A DNA stretch of 64,000 bases from Henningerozyma blattae CBS 6284. Taxonomy: Eukaryota; Ascomycota; Saccharomycetes; Saccharomycetales; Saccharomycetaceae. The DNA lies in NCBI RefSeq assembly GCF_000315915.1, contig NC_020188.1, positions 699,501-763,500 on the forward strand, given 5' to 3'. Below, one piece after another: positions 49,805-58,903 of this stretch (within the stretch, counting starts at the first letter, position 1; each line of letters starts with the position of its first letter). Both the position numbers and the translations under genes were made by a program. The notes under the pieces are model-generated. The model had not been told where the DNA came from. It saw only the letters and a program-made list of their open reading frames with translations, and did no database searches.

Positions 49805-51058
49805 TTAGTAATCTGTCGATACCATATGCTTTTCATTGAGTTGTGCCTTCATAGTTTTCTGTTCAGCAGTGCATCTTTCGTAGAGATAAAGACCAAGACC
49901 GTTTAATATCAAACCGAGAACCTGTAAAAGAGTAACCATTCTACCAACAAATATCCAGCTGCATGATATGACAGCTATTCTTTTCATAAGATTCGCAATG
50001 GAATAACTCAAAGTAGCAATTTCACCTAATAGATAAAAAGTAATCATAGCTTGTAAGAAATGAAAAATACCGTTTATAAATAATAGAGTCCAAGGAATAA
50101 AAGTAATTCTATCATTTGCTTTACCCAAAATTAGAGTGTATAAAAGTGTGGAAAATTCGTATCTTAAAAACCACCAAAATGAAAAACAATAGCCTACAAT
50201 TGAAATATAAATCATTAACGATAATTTATCATATTTAGTATTATGTGAAGATGCAGTTTTTCGTTCTGAATAAATTGGCATTGGTGATTCTTCTTTAAAT
50301 TTCCCATTTTTATTAACCAATGGAAGTAAAGAGTTTTCTTTATAAGTGAAAACAGTTTTACCATAAATATTTTGGAAGACAAAAATAAACATTGAACAAA
50401 CGGCAAAAAAAACACCTAAGATCATGTTTCTAAATTTATTTGGATCATGCAGTTCTTCTGGATCTCCCAAAGGAAGTCCATCAGATATTAAAGGCTTTCT
50501 ATCCTCCCTAACTATTATCCAAACCCCTAATATAAGGCAAAATAGACTAAAAAATATCTTTCTAGTAACTTGCAGACTACTTATGCCAAATATTTTTTGG
50601 AAAATAACAATGAAAACTGGCGATAAAGTCTTGATACTTGCTACAGTGGATATGGGTACTAGAGCTGTGGAACTATGCCCAAAGAATTTACCAACAAATT
50701 GAAAAAATCCCAAGGGTAAAACTGTTTTAATAATATTACGAGATGGCCTAGTAATAATCGTAATATTTTCTATTCTTTTATATTGACCTTTTATATCTGG
50801 ACTTTCTTGAAAATATAAGGGAAATGTACCCCTTGGGAATAAATGATAAAATTTAGGGAATCTATAGGCTATGTGACATGTAAGAATTGCAATTAATGTG
50901 GTATAAATGAATTGAAACTCACCCAAGAATAAAGGCATCGGGCAAACAGTAAGGATTTGTTTAGTCACTTGAGTGGCGATGGATGCAATTAAATACCAGC
51001 AGAGGCATAATATCACAATATTACTATGCTCTCGAATAGAGTCGAGAACACGTTTCAT
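49805..51058 (-). CDS. YJL193W: Putative triose-phosphate/SLC35-type transporter (YJL193W orthologue)
   Basis: The first ATG in frame is at 51058, giving 417 residues (402 in S. cerevisiae YJL193W); the frame opens two codons earlier but with TTG. The protein has about 9-10 membrane spans and the TPT/EamA signatures of the Sly41 group: WYLIASIATQVTKQIL, LPLGFFQFVGKFFGHSSTALVPISTVASIKTLSPVF and, at the end, LSYSIANLMKRIAVISCSWIFVG and LGLILNGLGLYLYER. A hydrophilic loop with charged residues occupies about 250-280. The substrate is unknown; relatives carry phosphorylated sugars or nucleotide sugars in Golgi/ER. It is convergent with BPH1 and codirectional with CDC6, as YJL193W and YJL194W are. 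Confidence 0.9.
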   Translation of the reverse strand: MKRVLDSIREHSNIVILCLCWYLIASIATQVTKQILTVCPMPLFLGEFQFIYTTLIAILTCHIAYRFPKFYHLFPRGTFPLYFQESPDIKGQYKRIENITIITRPSRNIIKTVLPLGFFQFVGKFFGHSSTALVPISTVASIKTLSPVFIVIFQKIFGISSLQVTRKIFFSLFCLILGVWIIVREDRKPLISDGLPLGDPEELHDPNKFRNMILGVFFAVCSMFIFVFQNIYGKTVFTYKENSLLPLVNKNGKFKEESPMPIYSERKTASSHNTKYDKLSLMIYISIVGYCFSFWWFLRYEFSTLLYTLILGKANDRITFIPWTLLFINGIFHFLQAMITFYLLGEIATLSYSIANLMKRIAVISCSWIFVGRMVTLLQVLGLILNGLGLYLYERCTAEQKTMKAQLNEKHMVSTDY

Positions 51059-51700
51059 TCCCAAAATAATAATCCTGTGCTATCTTTAATTGTTTGAATA
51101 AGTAAATGAAACTAATCTAATCAGATTGATAATTATTATACGTACATATGACTAACATCTAAATTCTAACAATATAGCAATAAATTCTTAAAGATAGTAA
51201 AAGAAGAGCCTGCTTTTTTTTTTTAATCTTCAAATTCTTAAAATAGTACTTTACCATACATTGCCTATATGAGTGTCTCAGGATTTTTACGTTTCTGTTT
51301 ATGAATAGTGAAAAATTCCCCTAAAGCGGATACGTTGTTCTTTGACCCGGAGTGGTGCCCTCGCAGGGTTGTACAAGAACCCTAAGATTTAACAGTGACA
51401 CATTCTAATGGGCTATTGGAATACAGGAGGTATAAAGGAGAATGTAAAAAAAAAGTTGAAGAATGCATGAAAAAATTGAAAGTTTATAAAGTTTATATAT
51501 ATGCTTTGTATATGATTTATTAGGTAATATAAAATAATGCAATTGTAAGAATAACTAATATTACTACTACTAAAAATTCACGTTGTGCATTAAGAGTAGC
51601 AGTCTAATGATACACAATATGTATATTTGGGATGCTGTAGAAAAATAGCAGATCGTAATATACATATTAATTTTTTATTTTTTTTTTTTTTGGCAACTTA
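51059..51700. other. Intergenic region: YJL193W promoter and CDC6 3' flank
   Basis: About 640 bp without a gene. T-rich tracts at 51209-51220 and 51672-51690. An inverted motif AGGGTTgtacaagAACCCT (51365-51383) can form a short hairpin. Confidence 0.55.
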
Positions 51701-53464
51701 TTATAGAAATCTCTTAAGGATATCAAATTTGGACATTTCATCGATGAATTCTTTGTTATCTATACGACATCTAATCAATTTGATTCTTGTCTTTAATTTA
51801 CCAGATGATCTACCATCGATGATCTCAATTGAAGAATTACTTTCTAGAGCGTTGCAAATCTCTAGATATTCAGATCTTTTTAGAGGAGAAATTTCCTGTC
51901 TATTCATTAATTTAATATAATATTGGAAAGAATCATCTATAGTACAATGTGATTGGAAAATATCGGTGTTTTCCCTATGCATTAAAGCACAAAGGACCAA
52001 TTTTTGTTGCATATTCAATTTATTAATTTTTGATCTTGTTGATTTGTTTGAATTTAAATTAGTAAAAACCTTGGCAATATGTTGTAAAGAAACAATTGGT
52101 TTTGTTGTATTTGCTTCTTTGCTATTAGACATACGTGATTGAGCTAATGTTTCTAACTCTAATAATTCAATGCTATTTCTTAAAATATCAAACAATTTAC
52201 GTAAATCACCAGAATTACTAGAAATTTTCTTTGCAGCAAAACGGATTGCCATTGGATTAAAAATTGATTCTTTGGCATCAACAATAGAAAGACGGTTCAT
52301 GATAATTTCAAACAGTTGTTCTGCATTGTATGGGTAGAAATTAATAGTCTTGGGTAAAAGATCTGTTTTTAGGTTCAACCTTGTTAAGAATCTATCAGTC
52401 ATATCTAAAGAGTTTGATACACCTAATAGGATAAAATTGATTGAGGGTTGTTTTGCTAATAAGAATAATTCAAATAAGATTTTTGTCGAAAAGGCATGAC
52501 TATTCGAACCTTTCGATGCTTGGTTCATATTTGTCAAATTATCTAATTCATCAAGAAAGATGATGAAAGCCGTATCTTTTGAATGACTTTCCATGAATGT
52601 TTGTAGATCGTGCATAGAATGAACGGATCTTACATCTTGAACTTTATTAAATTCGTTGTAGATTCTGTTGAAAATAGAAGAGGGGTCATTAAATGAAATA
52701 CAATTTATAGTGGACATTGCGACATATTTAAATTCATTTTCATCATCAGGATTAGTATTAAATTTATAGATGTTTTTCAAATCATTATGTGGACTAGTTG
52801 TTGGAATGAATTGATGATTTAAAATGGAATTTAATTGAGCAGTCTTACCTGTACCTGGAGGCCCAGTTATATATAATGAATTACTTTTATTGTTAACAAT
52901 ATTAGTTCTCAAGAAAGAAGAGATTTGAGTGTATTCTACATTTCTCGTTGGTAAGACACCAATATCATCGGCCCAAAGACCAGAAGATCTTTGTAGGATT
53001 GCCTTCGTCTTAGAATATATGGAATCTTTATTCAAGACAAAAGTTGGAACATTTAATTTATCTTTTTGATTTAGTAATTTAAATTTCTTGGGTTTTTCTG
53101 GTGTTGCTGGAATTGGTTGATCGTTATCATTTAAATTTTTAATTTCATTCTGTAAATTTTTTCTTGTCAAATGTTTGATAGTAGAAGATTGTGGTGTCAG
53201 TGGTGGCGATAATATACGATTGTTAATTGGAGTAATATTTTGTAAAGGTAATTTCATAGTAGTGTTTTTCTTGAGGAATGGGGTATAGATAGCAGTAGAT
53301 TCATTTGATTCTTTATCAGGTGTAATAGAGGCTATACTACTAATTTTCCTTTTCTTGGATGGTGTAGAAGAAACCACAAAAGAATTGTTCTCATCATTAT
53401 CATTTCTCATAAGTTCATCTTGATGAACAGATCTCTTTGTTCTCAATCTGGAAGCAATTGACAT
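51701..53464 (-). CDS. CDC6: Cdc6, replication licensing AAA+ ATPase
   Basis: A 587-aa orthologue of Cdc6 (513 aa), which loads Mcm2-7 at origins with ORC and Cdt1. The regulatory N-terminus carries basic and CDK-type sites: SSTPSKKRK (32-40), SITPDKE (46-52), SPPLTPQ (86-91) and PATPEKPKK (119-127), consistent with CDK-dependent degradation and exclusion. AAA+ elements: Walker A GPPGTGKT (201-208), Walker B IIFLDELD (301-308), a sensor-1 LLGVSN segment (about 345) and the arginine/sensor-2 region FAAKKISSNSGDLRKLFD. A winged-helix domain ends the protein. The extra length is in the N-terminus. Its promoter has an ECB and two MCB boxes. It follows YJL193W as in YJL193W-YJL194W. Confidence 0.97.
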   Translation of the reverse strand: MSIASRLRTKRSVHQDELMRNDNDENNSFVVSSTPSKKRKISSIASITPDKESNESTAIYTPFLKKNTTMKLPLQNITPINNRILSPPLTPQSSTIKHLTRKNLQNEIKNLNDNDQPIPATPEKPKKFKLLNQKDKLNVPTFVLNKDSIYSKTKAILQRSSGLWADDIGVLPTRNVEYTQISSFLRTNIVNNKSNSLYITGPPGTGKTAQLNSILNHQFIPTTSPHNDLKNIYKFNTNPDDENEFKYVAMSTINCISFNDPSSIFNRIYNEFNKVQDVRSVHSMHDLQTFMESHSKDTAFIIFLDELDNLTNMNQASKGSNSHAFSTKILFELFLLAKQPSINFILLGVSNSLDMTDRFLTRLNLKTDLLPKTINFYPYNAEQLFEIIMNRLSIVDAKESIFNPMAIRFAAKKISSNSGDLRKLFDILRNSIELLELETLAQSRMSNSKEANTTKPIVSLQHIAKVFTNLNSNKSTRSKINKLNMQQKLVLCALMHRENTDIFQSHCTIDDSFQYYIKLMNRQEISPLKRSEYLEICNALESNSSIEIIDGRSSGKLKTRIKLIRCRIDNKEFIDEMSKFDILKRFL

Positions 53465-53659
53465 TTTCTATGGGACAGGGTATTTTGCTTTCTTATTGCC
53501 AACTTGCACTGAGCTAACCTTCTCGAGGGAAATATATTCTTTCTGATAATCTGCTTGCCAAAATAATGCAAATCAAATCAAAAAAAGATTTCAATATTAA
53601 TTTTTCAAGTTTAGGATGGAGATCTTGTTCTTTTATAACATTTCCCAGAGCCTAGAAAA

Positions 53660-53725
53660 ACGCGTCAACTTTAATTTTCTGACAGTGAGCACTTACGCTT
53701 CCGTATCAGGCAAACACTCACGCGT
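53660..53725. promoter_or_regulatory. Two MCB (MluI cell-cycle box) elements upstream of CDC6
   Basis: ACGCGT occurs at 53660-53665 and at 53720-53725, 196 and 256 bp upstream of the CDC6 ATG. MBF binds this sequence in G1/S-regulated genes. Confidence 0.75.
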
Positions 53726-53764
53726 TGCAACCCTTTTCGGCAAGATGATTGCCAGCCATTGACA

Positions 53765-53780
53765 TTACCTGATTTGGTAA
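53765..53780. promoter_or_regulatory. Early cell-cycle box (Mcm1 site) upstream of CDC6
   Basis: TTACCTGATTTGGTAA matches the Mcm1/ECB consensus TTACCNAATTNGGTAA with one change, 301 bp before CDC6. S. cerevisiae CDC6 is an ECB-controlled M/G1 gene. Confidence 0.75.
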
Positions 53781-54277
53781 TCAGGGTTCTGCAACCCTGG
53801 GCTTGTCTGTAAGAAATGCAGGGCTGTAGACGCGAAAAGACATCCTAAAGAGGACATGCTGGAACACGAATGAGACAGCCGAAACAAGAAACACCCGGGA
53901 ATTCGTGGTAATCTCAAAATAACAGCAATGTGATATGTTGTAAAGATAAAGTTCTTCAATGGTAAACAGTCGTTGTCAGACTTGGTATACAACTGATCGT
54001 AGAAACCAAGTGAAATAGTAGAATTAAGTTCCTGAAACGTATAGGTAAATATGCAGATCGGGTATAGCTTTGTGTATGCTATCGTCATGTGTATACTTTG
54101 GAAAGTTTATTTGATATAAATAGGTATAAATCATCCTAAGTAGTGTTTGTTTTGATTTCTGTTTTAAAAAAATATAAAAAAAAATTTTTCTTGGATATTA
54201 ATTATTTAAGTGAGTCGAGAGTGTGTTTGTTAAAGTGGTATACTTTTCAAATAATCAAGTAACATAGGTAAGGAAGA

Positions 54278-56212
54278 ATGGTCGATTCCGAGGAACAGCA
54301 ACCTCTTGTTTCCAAGAGCTCGAAGGTTCAATATATCTCGATTCCAAGCGCCGAGGACACGAATATTTCCATTAGTAATAATAGTAATGTAAATATATCT
54401 ATTGATGAGTCGATCAATAATGATAACCATATTCCTATTCAATATGTCAAAAGAAGAAAATCCATCTTGGACCATCCGATCGGTTCATTTCGTGGTGTGA
54501 ACTCATTAAGTCGCTTCGCAACTTCAGTAAGAAGAGCCAATTCTTTTAGAACCATCAGTATTTCCAATAATTTCAATGATAATTTGGATTTGGATTTCGT
54601 TGGTGACAATTCTTTCACTGAAACTTCAAGGCGCGTTTCAACTGTGTTACATAACAACGGCTTAAATAGTCTTTCTGGCCACCCTTCTATATTAAACATT
54701 CAAGATCCCGTTGGAAGATATCAAAATAATATTTTGAACAGTAATAATAATTTGTTGGACTCTTCGTCTTTCCAAGTAGTTGAGCAAACAATAGATTTAG
54801 GCCAAAATGCTAACCATAATCCCAATGATATCAGTGTTGATATGGACACTGACTACGATCAAACTTCAGTAAACACTTATAATAACACTATTAACAATAC
54901 TATTTTACTCGATCATAATAGCATCATTAATCATTCTAATGAACCTCTAGACTCGGCTGATTCTATCGTCATTCAAAGAGTAGAGAAAAAAGATGGGACT
55001 GTAATCACTATTGTGTCAGGGAAATCTACTGCTCCACAAACTATCTTTAATTCAATTAACGTATTAATTGGTATGGGTCTTTTAGCTTTACCATTAGGCT
55101 TAAAATATGCAGGATGGGCCCTTGGTTTAATTATGTTATCTATTTTTGCCTTCTCAACATTTTGTACCGCAGAATTGTTATCAAGATGTTTAGATACTGA
55201 TCCAAATTTATTATCTTATGCAGACTTGGGTTATGCAGCATTTGGTGCTAAAGGAAGAGCTTTAGTCTCTGTAATCTTTACTTTGGATTTGTTATGTGTT
55301 GGTGTTTCATTAATCATTCTTTTTGGTGATTCTTTAAATGCTTTAATTCCATCATATTCTTCAGATTTTTTCAAAATTATGAGTTTTTTTATTGTCACAC
55401 CAGGCGTATTCATCCCATTAAGTATATTATCTAACATTTCATTGTTAGGTATTATATCCACAATCGGAACTGTCTTTTTAATATTTGTTTGTGGTATCTT
55501 TAAGAAAGATCAACCTGGTTCTTTATTAAATCCAATGCCAACTAACTTATGGCCTTTAAGTTTTAAAGAATTATGCCTTTCAATTGGTCTTTTAAGTGCT
55601 TGTTGGGGTGGTCATGCAGTATTCCCAAATTTGAAAACTGATATGAGACACCCATATAAATTTAAAAGTTGTCTTAAAAAGACATATAAGATTACGGCAT
55701 TAACCGATTTCTCAACTGCTATTGTAGGATTTTTGATGTTTGGTAATAGCGTCAAAGGTGAAATTACAAAAAATGTCATGATTACAAAAGGGTACCCAGA
55801 ATTTATTTATCTATTGATTTCATTTTCAATGGCAATGATTCCGATTGCTAAAACTCCTTTGAACGCAAGACCAATTATTAGTGTTCTTGACACTTTAATG
55901 AATATTAATCATATTGAATTTAAATATACTGGGTTTAATTTGAAATTAGCTAAATTTTTACAAATTTGGAATAAAATTTTTGTCAATATTTCATTCATTG
56001 TTGTAGCAATTTTATTCCCAGCTTTCGATAAGCTAATTGCATTCTTGGGTGCAGGTTTGGTCTTCTTTATTTGTTTGATTTTACCTTGCTCATTTTATTT
56101 GAAAATTTGTAAATATACTATTAAACCTTGGGAGAGAATCGCGTGTATTACAACAATTGTTGTCAGTATAATATTAGGTGTACTAGGTGTCACTGCTGCC
56201 ATCCTTTCTTAA
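54278..56212 (+). CDS. AVT1: Avt1, vacuolar neutral amino-acid transporter
   Basis: A 644-aa AAAP-family transporter (602 aa in S. cerevisiae Avt1), importing large neutral amino acids into the vacuole with proton antiport. The N-terminal 245 residues are hydrophilic and Ser/Asn-rich, with a conserved [16 protein letters not shown] block (about 65-81). The transporter core begins near residue 250 ([31 protein letters not shown] split at the first span) and has 11 spans, including [34 protein letters not shown] and a [12 protein letters not shown] loop. It is adjacent to and codirectional with MPP10 as in YJR001W-YJR002W. Confidence 0.96.
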   Translation: MVDSEEQQPLVSKSSKVQYISIPSAEDTNISISNNSNVNISIDESINNDNHIPIQYVKRRKSILDHPIGSFRGVNSLSRFATSVRRANSFRTISISNNFNDNLDLDFVGDNSFTETSRRVSTVLHNNGLNSLSGHPSILNIQDPVGRYQNNILNSNNNLLDSSSFQVVEQTIDLGQNANHNPNDISVDMDTDYDQTSVNTYNNTINNTILLDHNSIINHSNEPLDSADSIVIQRVEKKDGTVITIVSGKSTAPQTIFNSINVLIGMGLLALPLGLKYAGWALGLIMLSIFAFSTFCTAELLSRCLDTDPNLLSYADLGYAAFGAKGRALVSVIFTLDLLCVGVSLIILFGDSLNALIPSYSSDFFKIMSFFIVTPGVFIPLSILSNISLLGIISTIGTVFLIFVCGIFKKDQPGSLLNPMPTNLWPLSFKELCLSIGLLSACWGGHAVFPNLKTDMRHPYKFKSCLKKTYKITALTDFSTAIVGFLMFGNSVKGEITKNVMITKGYPEFIYLLISFSMAMIPIAKTPLNARPIISVLDTLMNINHIEFKYTGFNLKLAKFLQIWNKIFVNISFIVVAILFPAFDKLIAFLGAGLVFFICLILPCSFYLKICKYTIKPWERIACITTIVVSIILGVLGVTAAILS

Positions 56213-56853
56213 TTACTAAAGGCATTTTTTATGCTTTTTTTGTTTTTGCTGTTTTTTTTTCTTACATTCTTTCGCATTTTATATATACCTTTATTCATTT
56301 ACTATTCATTCGTTTCTTTCTATTCCATATTGCTCAAGATAAGAATAAAATACCCAATACTCTTGTAAAATAGTGTTCAAGCAATATTCTTCTCTCATTC
56401 TCTATCTACTTTTCAATGTATCATTTTTTTTCATTTCATACAATTAAACTTTTTTGATAATTGTTGAAATATCATCTTTTTTTTAATTATTACTTCTTAC
56501 TGCTTTATACTTTTTATAATATTATTTAACATATACTTTACTACTAAGCTTCATACTAATATTTACCTTTGATATTGATTATTATCTTTTCCTATACAAT
56601 AACTCTTTTATTCAATGGTGCAAGGATGTATATATACTTATTTTCATAATAAGAAAGTAAACGGGACTTGAAAAATTTTAATAATTAAAGCGATGAGCAG
56701 GAAAAATCAGAATTTAATTCATTTAAATAATATTATATTTTTATATGATACATGTTACAAAATCAAATTTAATAACAATTTTCATCACCCACCGTACTCC
56801 TATCATAGTCTCGTAGTGAAAATAAACCCCTCCAAATATTAACCTATTGAAAA
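56213..56853. other. Intergenic region: AVT1 3' flank and MPP10 promoter
   Basis: 640 bp, T-rich near AVT1, with the RRPE/PAC pair about 165 bp before MPP10. Confidence 0.6.
56669..56697 (+). promoter_or_regulatory. RRPE plus PAC motifs of MPP10
   Basis: TGAAAAATTTT (56669-56679) is an exact RRPE and GCGATGAG (56690-56697) an exact PAC core, 10 bp apart and about 160-185 bp upstream of MPP10. This pair marks ribosome-biogenesis genes (Stb3, and Pbf1/Pbf2-Dot6/Tod6 regulators). Confidence 0.9.
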
Positions 56854-58674
56854 ATGACTGATTTTATCGAGACTCTAACTAAAGAGCCAACTGATATTTT
56901 ATCAAAAAGCTCCAAAGGGCCATTGAGTTTGGCTAAAAATTATATGGATTCAGTTATAACGTTACATAAGAAAGAATATCCAAATAGTAGAAATGATATT
57001 GATACTATTACCACTAAGGGTTTAGACGCTAATCAAGTATGGTGGCAGGTAAAAATGGTCTTAGATAATGTTGAGGGTAATTTAATGGACCGTATTCAAG
57101 AATTACGAGAATTAACCACTTCCAATTATATATCTGATTCAGAACGTGACATAGACTTGGATGATGAGCAACAAAATTCTAGTAGTGAGCAGATGGTTGA
57201 GAGTGAAAATGAGTCTGAATTAGACATTAATAAAGAGACCGAAGATAAGTCTGATGGTGTTGAAATAGGTAACAATGGCGAAGGAGAAAATATATCTAGA
57301 GCAGAATCAGAATCTCATTCCAGTGAAGAGGAGCTAGATTCAGATGAAGAGGAACGTGATTTAGGAGAAGCAGAAGGGGAAGATGAAGGAGGAGTCAAGG
57401 ATAAATTTGGTCTTAATGACCAGTTTTTTGATATTGAAGAGTTTAATAGACAGACTATTGCAGCTGATGAAATTGATGATATGCTTGACAATGATAAAGA
57501 AGATGAAGATGAAGTTGATTATTTTGCAGACATACCTTCTGAAGAAGATGAAGAAGCTATCTACTATGATGATTTTTTCGATAAGCCTAAAGAAAATAAA
57601 AATAAGGCCGTTTCAAAAAAAAGTAGTGATAAAGAAGGAGAAGAAGATTTTGGCAATGAGAGCTATGGAGAAGATTATTATGATGCTGCCATGGATGCTG
57701 CAAAACTAGATTTATTCGAAGATGAAACTGATGACGAAGAAGAGCTTACTTCGAATAAACCAGAAAAGAAGCTATCAACCTATGAAAAACAACAATTAGA
57801 AATCCAAAAACAAATTGAAATATTAGAAGAAGAAGCTATCGCTGAAAAAAAATGGGCTCTAAAGGGTGAAGTCAAAGCTAAAGATCGTCCTGAAGATGCT
57901 CTATTGACAGAAGATCTTGAATTCGATAGAGCAGCAAAGCCAGTGCCAATTATAACAAGTGAAGTTACGGAGTCATTAGAAGATATGATAAGAAGAAGGA
58001 TCAAAAATTATGAATTTGACGATCTGCCAAGGAGAACAATTCATGACATTACAAACAAACCATTTAAACCAAAATTCGAATTAAGCGACACTAAGTCAAC
58101 TAAGTCACTTGCTGAGTTATATGAAAATGACTATAATGGTACTAAAGACGAGGACGAAATAAGTGAAGAATTAAGAATGGCTCATAATGAAATAACTGAT
58201 CTGTTTAACGATTTATGTTATAAGCTGGATGCATTATCATCCGCTCATTTCATTCCAAAACCATTGAAAAAGTCTCTTGAAGTTAGAGTTGAAACTGCAG
58301 CTATTTCAATGGAAGATGCTCAACCATTAACCTTGTCTACCAGCTCTACTTTAGCTCCACAAGAAATTTATAAGGTTGGTAAATCAGAAAATGGCAATGA
58401 AGTTAGATTAAAGAACGGTGTCACTATATCGAAGGATGAAATGACTAGAGAAGATAAGGGCAGATTACGTAGATCAATGAAAAGAAAGAAGTCTAAAGCA
58501 TTTGCAGCTAGAGAAGATAAGCCTAGTAAGAAATCTAAAAAAGAGTCTGTCATCGATACACTATCAAAAGCCAAAAATGTTACAATTGTTAATGATAAAG
58601 GTGAAAAGCGTGATGTTAGAGGTAATATCAGAAAAGCTGAAAATGGGATAACTAGTAATAATGTGAAATTGTAA
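56854..58674 (+). CDS. MPP10: Mpp10, U3 snoRNP / SSU processome component
   Basis: A 606-aa orthologue of Mpp10 (593 aa), which with Imp3 and Imp4 is needed for pre-18S rRNA cleavage. An N-terminal helical region (1-85) is followed by long acidic Asp/Glu-rich runs (about 92-300), typical of Mpp10, with the conserved DEVDYFADIPSEEDEEA stretch near 222. The conserved C-terminal half has GEVKAKDRPEDALLTEDLEFDRAAKPVP, SLEDMIRRRIKNYEFDDLPRR (about 375-395), LAELYENDY and HFIPKPLKK, and a basic C-terminus (LRRSMKRKKSKAF). The RRPE and PAC promoter motifs support a ribosome-biogenesis role. Neighbour AVT1 matches YJR001W. Confidence 0.96.
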   Translation: MTDFIETLTKEPTDILSKSSKGPLSLAKNYMDSVITLHKKEYPNSRNDIDTITTKGLDANQVWWQVKMVLDNVEGNLMDRIQELRELTTSNYISDSERDIDLDDEQQNSSSEQMVESENESELDINKETEDKSDGVEIGNNGEGENISRAESESHSSEEELDSDEEERDLGEAEGEDEGGVKDKFGLNDQFFDIEEFNRQTIAADEIDDMLDNDKEDEDEVDYFADIPSEEDEEAIYYDDFFDKPKENKNKAVSKKSSDKEGEEDFGNESYGEDYYDAAMDAAKLDLFEDETDDEEELTSNKPEKKLSTYEKQQLEIQKQIEILEEEAIAEKKWALKGEVKAKDRPEDALLTEDLEFDRAAKPVPIITSEVTESLEDMIRRRIKNYEFDDLPRRTIHDITNKPFKPKFELSDTKSTKSLAELYENDYNGTKDEDEISEELRMAHNEITDLFNDLCYKLDALSSAHFIPKPLKKSLEVRVETAAISMEDAQPLTLSTSSTLAPQEIYKVGKSENGNEVRLKNGVTISKDEMTREDKGRLRRSMKRKKSKAFAAREDKPSKKSKKESVIDTLSKAKNVTIVNDKGEKRDVRGNIRKAENGITSNNVKL

Positions 58675-58903
58675 TGGTTTCATAACACAAAATTATTATG
58701 TATCTAAATAAATTTGTACGCATATATGTATACTAGTCTTAATAATATTGCATTCTCAATACCAAATGTATTTCAGTTAATTTAAACTTGCATTGTATAG
58801 CATTAAATTGTGCTGCGGTTCAAAGGGATTTGCATATGTTACATGATTAATTAAATCTATATATACTAAACAAAATTACAGTATTCTTTATTTTCCGGAA
58901 AAT

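Larger units (their letters stand above)
53465..54277. other. CDC6/AVT1 divergent promoter region; synteny junction at the former CEN10 side
   Basis: 813 bp. The CDC6-proximal half has the MCB and ECB motifs; 53700-53900 is GC-richer. In S. cerevisiae AVT1 (YJR001W) is the first gene beyond CEN10, but here CDC6 replaces the centromere side. A weak CDEI-like GTCATGTG (54084-54091) and a CDEIII-like TGTTTTGATTTC (54148-54159) occur before AVT1, but the essential CCG core is CTG, so I do not call a centromere. Confidence 0.5.

Noticed and set aside
54084..54170. Centromere-like CDEI (GTCATGTG) and CDEIII-like (TGTTTTGATTTCTG) before AVT1
   Set aside because: The CDEIII core CCG is CTG, the spacing is short and the region between is not uniformly AT; kept only as a finding about a lost centromere position.
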